Assembly (NCBI RefSeq): GCF_035917275.1
Contig: NZ_CP108508.1
Location: forward strand, 6,262,001-6,326,000
DNA length: 64,000 bases
Reading direction: 5' to 3'
Source: Streptomyces sp. NBC_01237
GTDB lineage: Bacteria; Actinomycetota; Actinomycetes; Streptomycetales; Streptomycetaceae
In this document: positions 51,181-58,529 of the stretch, piece by piece
Layout of the letters: the number at the start of each line of letters is the position of its first letter
Numbering within the stretch: position 1 is the stretch's first letter
Translations under genes and position numbers: made by a program
The notes under the pieces: model-generated
What the model saw: only the letters and a program-made list of their open reading frames with translations
Databases searched by the model: none
What the model was told of the DNA's origin: nothing

Positions 51181-51222
51181 GACCTCTCCTCGGCGGCGGC
51201 TCGGAAGCGAGTAGGCAGAACC

Positions 51223-51236
51223 TGAGCAATTACTCA
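51223..51236. promoter_or_regulatory. TGAGCAATTACTCA palindrome, candidate TetR operator
   Basis: A 14-bp inverted repeat with a single mismatched base pair in the centre, in the divergent gap between tetR and the PPOX flavoprotein gene, 43 bases from the tetR start. Confidence 0.68.
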
Positions 51237-51371
51237 CAATGGTGTCATGAGCTGCGGCGCGGCGGAGCACTGCGGATGTCACCCGCGAGGTGGTGCCGGC
51301 AGGAAGGCGCGAGCGGGCGGGCGGTCGGCCCCTCCGCGCACCGGCTGCGCCCGACCCCGGAAGGAGTCTTC

Positions 51372-52001
51372 GTGACACACACCAGCACGCGCCCCCGGCG
51401 GCTGTCGCCGGCCGAGGTCCGCGCTCGGCTCGGTGAGCCCGAGCCCATGGCCGAGGCCAAGATCCTCGACCACATCGACGAGCACGCCCACCGCTTCATC
51501 GCGCACTCGCCCTTCCTCGCACTGGCCACGGCGGACGCGGCGGGACAGACGGACTGCTCACCCCGCGGCGATCATCCGGGGTTCGCGAAGGTCCTCGACG
51601 AGCGCACGCTGGCCATTCCGGACCGGCCCGGCAACAAGATCGCCGACTCCTTCCGCAACCTCGCCGAGAACGACGGGATCGGGCTGCTCTTCCTGATCCC
51701 CGGAATACGCGAGACGCTCCGGATCAACGGGCGCGCCTATCCCACCGATGAGCCCGATGTCCTCGCCCGGATGCGGATCGAGACCAAGGAACCGGAGCTG
51801 GCGCTCGTCGTCGACGTGGCACAGGTCTACTTCCACTGCGGTCGTGCCCTCGTCCGGTCCCGGCTGTGGGATCCCGCCAGTCAGGCCCTGGCCGACGAGG
51901 TCCCCTCGGCCGGCGAGATGGTCACCGCCCAGCTCGGGCTCGACATCGACCCCGCGGTGGTCGACCGCGATCTCGAAGACGCCTACCGGAAGCTCTACTG
52001 A
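51372..52001 (+). CDS. FMN-binding PPOX-family flavoprotein
   Basis: A 209-residue flavin-binding split-barrel protein of the pyridoxamine-phosphate-oxidase superfamily (MSMEG_1061/DR2398-like subgroup). Typical features are HRFIAHSPFLALATADAAGQTDCSPRGDHPGF, here cited by its parts HRFIAHSPF and CSPRGD, then IPDRPGNKIADSFRN and YFHCGRALVRSRLWDP. The GTG at 51372 has AAGGAG upstream and is better than an earlier GTG reading. The function is likely redox or flavin-linked. A ferredoxin-reductase-type gene follows after 23 bases, forming an operon that may act as an oxidoreductase pair. Confidence 0.88.
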   Translation: MTHTSTRPRRLSPAEVRARLGEPEPMAEAKILDHIDEHAHRFIAHSPFLALATADAAGQTDCSPRGDHPGFAKVLDERTLAIPDRPGNKIADSFRNLAENDGIGLLFLIPGIRETLRINGRAYPTDEPDVLARMRIETKEPELALVVDVAQVYFHCGRALVRSRLWDPASQALADEVPSAGEMVTAQLGLDIDPAVVDRDLEDAYRKLY

Positions 52002-52024
52002 CCACGCCGGAGGGCGGATCACCG

Positions 52025-52933
52025 ATGCAGCAGACCATCATCGAGCGGCTCGACCGCATCGCCGAGGACGTCGTCTCCCTCGTCCTGCGGGGCGCCGCCG
52101 GGCCGCTGGCACCCTGGGAGCCGGGCGCGCACATCGACCTGGCCCTCCCGAACTGGCTGACCCGGCAGTACTCGTTGTGCGGAGACCCGGCGGACCGGGA
52201 CTCCTACCGGATCGCGGCCCGGTACGAACCGCTCAGCCGGGGCGGGTCCGAGTACATCCACCGGTTCCTACGCCGGGGCCGCGCCCTCGACGTGTCGCTG
52301 CCGCGCAATCACTTCCCGCTCGTACCCGCGCCGGAGTACCTCTTCCTCGCGGGCGGGATCGGCATCACTCCGATCCTGCCGATGCTGCGGGCAGCGGCCG
52401 GATCGGGGACCCCGGCATCACTCGTCTACGCGGGAGGGACGCTCGCGACCATGCCCTTCGCGGACGAACTGCGCTCCTCCCACGGGGAACGGGTACGGAT
52501 CGTCCCCACCCGGCAGCAGGGCAGACCGGACCTCGCCGGCCTGGCGGCCGCGCTGGACCCCGCCGCCGCGGTCTACTGCTGCGGCCCCGCGTCCATGCTC
52601 GCCGCGGCAGAAGCCGTTTTCCCCGCCGACCGGCTGCACACGGAGCGATTCCACCCCGCGGTCAGGTCGTTCGCCCCCAACACCCCGTTCGAGGCGGTGT
52701 GCGCCCGGTCGGGGCGGACGGTCCGGGTGCCCGCCGACGAATCGCTGCTGGAGGCCCTGATCCACGCCGGGCGCCCCGTGGCATCCGGGTGCCGTGAAGG
52801 CGTCTGCGGCAGCTGCGAACTCACCGTCGTCGCCGGGGAACCCGAACACCGGGACGACATCGGCGCCCCCGCGGGCCGTATGTACGCGTGCGTGTCCCGG
52901 GCCCTGTCCTCCCGGCTCGTCCTGGACCTCTGA
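52025..52933 (+). CDS. PDR/VanB-type oxidoreductase (FMN reductase plus [2Fe-2S] ferredoxin)
   Basis: A 302-residue electron-transfer protein of the phthalate dioxygenase reductase type. Order: flavin-binding barrel (about 1-100, RQYSLCGDP), NAD-binding domain (about 105-210, LAGGIGITPILPMLRAA and CCGPASML), and a C-terminal plant-type [2Fe-2S] ferredoxin (about 215-302) with CREGVCGSCEL and a later Cys, giving the four-cysteine cluster CX4CX2C-X(about 30)-C. It passes electrons from NAD(P)H to an oxygenase or demethylase, which is not nearby. It is cotranscribed with the PPOX flavoprotein gene 23 bases upstream and is probably induced when the TetR repressor is released. Confidence 0.93.
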   Translation: MQQTIIERLDRIAEDVVSLVLRGAAGPLAPWEPGAHIDLALPNWLTRQYSLCGDPADRDSYRIAARYEPLSRGGSEYIHRFLRRGRALDVSLPRNHFPLVPAPEYLFLAGGIGITPILPMLRAAAGSGTPASLVYAGGTLATMPFADELRSSHGERVRIVPTRQQGRPDLAGLAAALDPAAAVYCCGPASMLAAAEAVFPADRLHTERFHPAVRSFAPNTPFEAVCARSGRTVRVPADESLLEALIHAGRPVASGCREGVCGSCELTVVAGEPEHRDDIGAPAGRMYACVSRALSSRLVLDL

Positions 52934-53035
52934 CCCCTCCGCCGATCCAGGCCGCTGCACGGGGACTTCACACATCCGGGGCCTGCCCGCGGGCTCTGAG
53001 GGCCCGCCCCCCGGCGCCCCTCCCGGCGCCCGCCC

Positions 53036-54811
53036 TCAGGAGGAAGGAGACCGCTCGCCGTGCCATGAGCGCCAGAGCGCGGAGTAGGCGCCGCCGGCCG
53101 CCACGAGATCGTCGTGGGTGCCGAGTTCGGTGAGCCGGCCGCCCTCCATCACGGCCACCCTGTCGGCGTCGTGCGCCGTCTGCAGGCGGTGCGCGATGGC
53201 GATGACGGTCCGGCCTTCCAGGACGGCGGCCAGCGCCCGTTCCGTGTGCCGGGCGGTCCTCGGGTCCAGGAGTGCGGTGGCCTCGTCGAGTATCAGCGTG
53301 TGCGGGTCGGCCAGCACCACGCGTGCCAGGGCGAGTTGTTGCGCCTGGGCGCCGTCCGGCCGGTGCCCCGCATGGCCCAGATCGGTGTCCAGCCCGTCGG
53401 GGAGTTCGTCGGCCCATTCGGCGCCGACGGCGGCGAGAGCCTCCCGCAGTTCGGCGTCCGTGGCGTGGGCGGAGGCGATCCGCAGGTTGTCCCGGACCGT
53501 TCCCAGAAACACGTGGTGTTCCTGGGTGACGAGGACGACATGCCGGCGCAGTTGGCCGGGGTCCAGATCGGCGACCGGAACCTGCCCCACCGTCACCGAA
53601 CCGGACCGGGGTCCGTCCATGCCCGCCAGCAGCCGGCCCAGGGTGGTCTTGCCCGCGCCGGAGGGGCCGACGATCACCAGCCGCTCGCCGGGCCGGACGG
53701 TGAGGTCGACGCCGTGCAGGACGTCGCTCCCGTCGTCGTAGGCGTAGTGCACGTCGGCCACCTCGATCCGGTCGTCGGCAGGCGTGGGGGAGGGGGCGGC
53801 CGGCCGTACGGGCGCGGCCGGGCCGAGGCCCTCGACCCTGGCGAAGGAGGCGCTGCTGCTCTGCAGTTGCTCCATCTGCTGAAGGATGGTGTCCAGGGGC
53901 TGGGAGAGCTGCCGCAGGTACAGGGCCGAGGCGACCACCGCGCCGAGGCTCATCGTGCCGTGGTCGTGCAGCACGCCGCCGACCAGCAGAACACCGACCA
54001 CGGGAAGGACGTAGGAGATGTCCACGGCCGGGAAGAGCACACTGCGGAGGAACAGTGTCCGGGTCCGGGTGGTCCGGCACTTCTCGATCTCCTCCTGGCA
54101 CGCCGCCACCCGGCGCCCCTGGAGTCCGAGGGCCTCGATCGTGCGGGCGCCGGCGGTGGTGGACGCGAGCTGCTCGGCGAGGACCGAGTTGGCGGCTCCC
54201 TCGGCCAGGTACGCGGTGAGCGCCCGGCGCAGATACCAGCGGGCGGCGAACCAGATGCCGAGCAGGCCCAGCACCCCGCACGCCCCGAGCAGCGGATCGA
54301 GGGCGAAGACCGCCCCGAGGATGAACAACGCCTGGACCCCGGCGACGAGGACCTCGGGCCCGGTGTTCCGGAGGGTGGCGCCGACCGCGGCGACATCGGT
54401 GGTGCCGCGGGTCGTCAGGTCGCCCGTTCCCGCCCGCTCGACCACCGAGGCGGGCAGTGCGAGCACCCGGTCGGCGTACTGCTCGCGAATGCGCGCCAGG
54501 GTCCGCTCGCCGAAGCGGTGTCCGAGGTAGCCGGCGTACCGGGCCAGGACGAGCTGCGCCAGTGCGAAGAAGAGGATGGTGAGGGCCAGGCGGTCCACCG
54601 CGGCCACCCCGGCACCGCCCCTGACCTCGTCGATGATGCGGCCGAGCAGCCAGGGGCCGACGAGCCCGGCACCGGCGGCCAGCGCGTTGAGGCCGATCAC
54701 CGCGGCGAAGGCGCGAGCGTCCAGCCGGATCAGCCGGAGCGCTTCCCGGCGTATCCGCAGCGGCTCGGCGACGGGCAGGGCCGGGGCCGTGGGCGGGGAG
54801 CCGGCGGTCAT
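53036..54811 (-). CDS. ABC exporter half-transporter (catalytic partner of a degenerate pair)
   Basis: A 591-residue ABC exporter subunit with a six-helix membrane domain (about 20-310) and an ATPase domain (about 350-580). The ATPase has an intact Walker A (GPSGAGKTT), Q-loop (LVTQEHHVF), Walker B with catalytic Glu (TLILDEATALLD) and H-loop (IAIAHRLQT). Its signature motif is degenerate: instead of LSGGQ it reads PDGAQ. The partner encoded just upstream has the opposite defects, so only the heterodimer should hydrolyse ATP. The start overlaps the upstream gene stop as ATGA. Substrate is unknown. Confidence 0.92.
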   Translation of the reverse strand: MTAGSPPTAPALPVAEPLRIRREALRLIRLDARAFAAVIGLNALAAGAGLVGPWLLGRIIDEVRGGAGVAAVDRLALTILFFALAQLVLARYAGYLGHRFGERTLARIREQYADRVLALPASVVERAGTGDLTTRGTTDVAAVGATLRNTGPEVLVAGVQALFILGAVFALDPLLGACGVLGLLGIWFAARWYLRRALTAYLAEGAANSVLAEQLASTTAGARTIEALGLQGRRVAACQEEIEKCRTTRTRTLFLRSVLFPAVDISYVLPVVGVLLVGGVLHDHGTMSLGAVVASALYLRQLSQPLDTILQQMEQLQSSSASFARVEGLGPAAPVRPAAPSPTPADDRIEVADVHYAYDDGSDVLHGVDLTVRPGERLVIVGPSGAGKTTLGRLLAGMDGPRSGSVTVGQVPVADLDPGQLRRHVVLVTQEHHVFLGTVRDNLRIASAHATDAELREALAAVGAEWADELPDGLDTDLGHAGHRPDGAQAQQLALARVVLADPHTLILDEATALLDPRTARHTERALAAVLEGRTVIAIAHRLQTAHDADRVAVMEGGRLTELGTHDDLVAAGGAYSALWRSWHGERSPSS

Positions 54812-56574
54812 CGCAGGGCCTTTCGGAACGGCGGGACGGTTCCGTCGCCGGTGAGGTCGTCTTCTTCGTCGTCCGCGCCGCGGGACACGAGGCGGCGGTA
54901 GCCGGGCTGCCGGTCCAGGAGTTCACGATGGCTGCCGACGGCGGCGACGGAGCCGTCGGCCAGGTAGTACACGATGTCCGCCTGGTCCAGCAGGAGCGGT
55001 GACGTGCTGGTGACGAGTGTGGTGCGGTCGGCCCGTGCGGTGCGCAGCCGGGTCGAGATGGCCGCCTCGGTGTGCGCGTCGACCGCGGAGGTGGGATCGA
55101 CCGCCAGGAGTACCTCGGGATCGGCCAGCAGGGCCCGGACCAGGCGGATGCGCTGCCGCTGGCCTCCGGAGAGGTTGCGGCCCTGCGCGTCGACGGGCGA
55201 GTCGAGTCCGTCCGGCAGGCCGCGGACGATGTCCTGTGCCATGGCGGCGTGGAGAGCGCGGCCGATGGTCTCGTCGTCCCGGTCCCATCCGCAGATCACG
55301 TCCCGCAGCGGACCGGCGAACAGATCGGCCTCGTTGTCCGCGACCAGGATCCGCCGCCGTACCTGCGTCAGGTCGATCTCGTCGAGGCGTGTCGCGCCCC
55401 AGGTCGCGGCCGACCCGGCGAACCGGCCGAGACGGTCGACCACCGCCGCGGACTCCGACGGCCGGGCGCTGACCAACGCGGTCAGCCTGCCGGGCGCCAC
55501 CTCGACGCCGGACGCCGGATCACGAAGCGTGGACGGCGCCCCGGGCCCGTCGCGCGTCGCTTCCCGGCCGGTGGAATCGGGTTCCAGGGCCAGGAAGCGG
55601 ATGACTCTGCGGGCCGCGACCAGTCCGCGGCTGAGGCCGTAGCCGCCCTCGATGAAGAACGCGACCGGCACGGCGAGAACCGCGGTGTATCCGTAGACCG
55701 CGACCAACTCACCGACGGATATCTCTCCCTGCGCGGCCATCCGGGCTGCCAGCCATGTCACGACCCCGAGGAACAGAGAGGGAAGGCCGACACCCAGGGC
55801 TTGGACCCAGCTGGTCACGGAGCCGACGCGATAGCCCTCCGCCCGCAGCGCTCGCGAGCCGCGCCGGTAGCGCTCGGCGTACACCTCCTTGCCGCCGATG
55901 CCGTTGAGGACCCGCAGGCCCCTGACGATGTCCTCGAAACGGGAGGCGAGCGCGCCCTGCTGCTCCCGGTACGTCGTCTCGACGCCCTGAAGGCGCCCCA
56001 GCAGCGGCCCGACCGACACCGCGAGCAGCGGCACACCGAGCAGCACCACCACGGCGAGCAGTGGCGACACGGCCAGCAGCAGCGCGGCCACGACGACATA
56101 GGCGAGCACCGCGCCGACGCCGGGGCCGGTGATGGTCAGCGTGTTGGCGATCACGGTGGCATCGCCGAACCCGATCGTGAGGACCTCCCCGGCCGTGACA
56201 CGGCGCGGCAGCGCCCCGCCCAGCCTGGTCGCCTGCCCGACCACCACCCGCACGGTGCGGAAGGCGGCGTCCAGCCGCACCCTGGTCATCGTGCGGTGTC
56301 GCATGATGGCCAGCCACGCGTTCAACACCCCGACACCCAGCAACGCCGCCGCCCAGCCGACGAGCACGGGCCACCGGCCCGGTTCCAGACCGTCGTCGAT
56401 GGCGCGTGAGAGCAGATACGGCGGCAGTGTCAGGCAGAGCATCCAGGCGCTGCCCAGCAGCGCGCCGGCGGCGATCCGGCGGCGCTGACCGGTGATCAGC
56501 CACCACAGGTACCGCATGGCGCTGCGACAGTCCGGGACCCCCGGATCCACGGGCGAATCCTTCTTCCACCACAC
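54808..56574 (-). CDS. ABC exporter half-transporter (degenerate ATPase partner)
   Basis: A 588-residue ABC exporter subunit paired with the gene at 53036-54811 by an ATGA overlap. The membrane domain (about 25-315) looks normal. The ATPase domain has lost most catalytic motifs: Walker A is SARPSESAAV with no GK[ST], the Q-loop reads VADNEADLF (Asn instead of Gln), the Walker B Glu is Pro (LLAVDPTSAVD) and the H-loop lacks His (LVTSTSPLL). Its signature LSGGQRQR is intact. This leaves one predicted competent site made of the partner's Walker motifs and this subunit's signature. The GTG start at 56574 is used with GGAG nine bases upstream. Confidence 0.9.
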   Translation of the reverse strand: MWWKKDSPVDPGVPDCRSAMRYLWWLITGQRRRIAAGALLGSAWMLCLTLPPYLLSRAIDDGLEPGRWPVLVGWAAALLGVGVLNAWLAIMRHRTMTRVRLDAAFRTVRVVVGQATRLGGALPRRVTAGEVLTIGFGDATVIANTLTITGPGVGAVLAYVVVAALLLAVSPLLAVVVLLGVPLLAVSVGPLLGRLQGVETTYREQQGALASRFEDIVRGLRVLNGIGGKEVYAERYRRGSRALRAEGYRVGSVTSWVQALGVGLPSLFLGVVTWLAARMAAQGEISVGELVAVYGYTAVLAVPVAFFIEGGYGLSRGLVAARRVIRFLALEPDSTGREATRDGPGAPSTLRDPASGVEVAPGRLTALVSARPSESAAVVDRLGRFAGSAATWGATRLDEIDLTQVRRRILVADNEADLFAGPLRDVICGWDRDDETIGRALHAAMAQDIVRGLPDGLDSPVDAQGRNLSGGQRQRIRLVRALLADPEVLLAVDPTSAVDAHTEAAISTRLRTARADRTTLVTSTSPLLLDQADIVYYLADGSVAAVGSHRELLDRQPGYRRLVSRGADDEEDDLTGDGTVPPFRKALR

Positions 56575-56642
56575 GTCAGTGATCTCCGGTCGGTCGGCAG
56601 GTGTCCGTCGTCCATCGAAACCCCGGGCCGGTCACCCCGTCC

Positions 56643-58529
56643 TCAGGCCAGGCTGTCGCGCCACGCGCGGTGCAGCCCCGCGAACCGGCCCGTGCCGCCG
56701 ATCAGTTCGGCCGGGGCGCCGTCCTCCACGATCCGGCCGTGCTCCATCACCAGCACCCGGTCCGCGATCTCCACGGTCGACAGGCGGTGCGCGATCACCA
56801 CCGCCGTACGGCCGTGCAGAACAGTGTCCATGGCCTGCTGCACCGCCCGCTCACCGGGGATGTCCAGGGAACTGGTCGCCTCGTCGAGGATCAGCACCGC
56901 GGGGTCGGCCAGCAGGGCCCGCGCGAACGCGACCAACTGGCGCTGACCGGCGGAGATCCGGCCGCCCCGCTTGCGTACGTCCGTGTCGTACCCCTCGGGC
57001 AGAGAGGCGATGAAGTCATGCGCCCCGATGGCTCTGGCCGCGCGCTCGATATCCTGCGGACTCGCGTCCGGGCGGCCGATCGCGATGTTCTCCGCGACCG
57101 TCCCGGAGAACAGGAACGCCTCCTGGGTCACCATCACCACGCCCTTGCGCAACCCGGCCGTGTCGAGGTCCCGCAGGTCGACGCCGTCCAGCAGGACCCG
57201 GCCGTCCGTCGGATCGTAGAACCGGGCCAGCAGCTTGGCGAGCGTCGACTTCCCGGCACCCGTCGAGCCGACCACGGCCACGGTCTGCCCGGCGGGGATG
57301 TCCAGGCCGAAGCGGGGCAGCACCTCACCGCCCGTACGGTAGGCGAAGCTCACCGCGTCGAAGGTGACCTGCCGGCCCGGGTGGTCGCCGGACCGCGCGG
57401 GAAGCTCCTTGGGCGCGGTCGTCTCGGGGACGGTGGGCCGCTGGGCCAGCAGACCGGCGATCTTGTCCAGCGACGCGGCGGCCGACTGGTAGGAGTTGAG
57501 GAACATCCCGAGACGGTCGATCGGGTCGTACAGCCGCCGCAGATACAGCACCGCCGCGGCCAGCACCCCCAGGGCCAGCGTGCCGGACGCCACCCGGTAG
57601 GCGCCCCACAGCACCATCCCGGCCACCGCGGTGTTGGCGACCAGCCGGGAGCCGATGACATAGCGGGCCATCTCCAGCATCGCGTCACCGTTCGTCCGCT
57701 CGTGGCGGTGGTTGAGCGTGTCGAACACCGCGTCGTTGGTCCGTTCCCGGCGGAAGGCGCGGACCGGGCGGATTCCGTTCATCGTCTCCGCGAACTTCAC
57801 GATGACCGCGGCGATCGCCGTGGACCGCCTGGCGAAGACCCGGCCCGCCCGCCGCTGGTAGAGCCGCACCAGCAGATACAGCGGGACGAACGAGAACACC
57901 GCGATCGCCCCGATGCCGAGGTCCAGCCAGAGCAGCATCAGCGAGATGGAGGCGAACGAGAGGACCACGCCGATCAGTTCCTGCAGGCCCTCGCTCAGCA
58001 GCTCGCGCAGCGACTCCACGTCCGTGGTGGACCGCGAGATCAGCCGGCCCGAGGTGTAGCGCTCGTGGAAGTCGACGCTCAGGGCCTGGGCGTGCCGGAA
58101 GATCCGGCCGCGCAGATCGAGCAGCACGTCCTGGTTGATCCGCGCGGCCGCCCTGATGAACGCGTACTGAAGGACTCCGGCACCGACGGAGCAGAGCGCG
58201 TAGCCGGCCGCCACCGCGATCAACGGCCCGTAGTCGTGGTCCCGGAAGGCCGGAACACCCCTGTCGATGGCGTACGCCACCAGCAGCGGGCCCGCCTGGA
58301 CGGCGGCCTGCTGGAGCAGGAGGAAGAGCGCGGCCACGACGACCCGGCCGCGCATCGGGGCGAGCAGCGAGGTCAGCAGGGTCCGGGTCGCACCGCGCGG
58401 TGCGGGCAGGTCGTCCCGGTCGAACGAGTCCCCGGGGGGCTCGGAGCCCCCGCCGGACTCCTTTGACGGCGGTGCGGCCCCGCGCGCCAGGTCGTCGTCG
58501 GTGACCGCGTCGTCGGCGGTGGTCGTCAT
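56643..58529 (-). CDS. ABC exporter half-transporter (second pair, canonical ATPase)
   Basis: A 628-residue ABC exporter subunit. A 45-residue acidic/Pro-rich cytoplasmic N-terminus precedes six membrane helices (about 60-345) and an ATPase domain (about 385-615) with Walker A GSTGAGKST, Q-loop VTQEAFLF, near-canonical signature ISAGQRQL, Walker B LILDEATSSLD and H-loop IAHRLST, all intact. It forms a pair with the gene at 58526-60445 by an ATGA overlap; the partner has a weakened ATPase. The gap to the next pair downstream is 68 bases, so all four half-transporters may be cotranscribed. Substrate unknown; multidrug or envelope-lipid export is typical of the family. Confidence 0.93.
   Translation of the reverse strand: MTTTADDAVTDDDLARGAAPPSKESGGGSEPPGDSFDRDDLPAPRGATRTLLTSLLAPMRGRVVVAALFLLLQQAAVQAGPLLVAYAIDRGVPAFRDHDYGPLIAVAAGYALCSVGAGVLQYAFIRAAARINQDVLLDLRGRIFRHAQALSVDFHERYTSGRLISRSTTDVESLRELLSEGLQELIGVVLSFASISLMLLWLDLGIGAIAVFSFVPLYLLVRLYQRRAGRVFARRSTAIAAVIVKFAETMNGIRPVRAFRRERTNDAVFDTLNHRHERTNGDAMLEMARYVIGSRLVANTAVAGMVLWGAYRVASGTLALGVLAAAVLYLRRLYDPIDRLGMFLNSYQSAAASLDKIAGLLAQRPTVPETTAPKELPARSGDHPGRQVTFDAVSFAYRTGGEVLPRFGLDIPAGQTVAVVGSTGAGKSTLAKLLARFYDPTDGRVLLDGVDLRDLDTAGLRKGVVMVTQEAFLFSGTVAENIAIGRPDASPQDIERAARAIGAHDFIASLPEGYDTDVRKRGGRISAGQRQLVAFARALLADPAVLILDEATSSLDIPGERAVQQAMDTVLHGRTAVVIAHRLSTVEIADRVLVMEHGRIVEDGAPAELIGGTGRFAGLHRAWRDSLA

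Noticed and set aside
53114..58466. Several long plus-strand open reading frames opposite the ABC exporters
   Set aside because: All are mirrored shadows of the minus-strand exporter genes with Gln/Arg/Gly-rich, domain-free translations.
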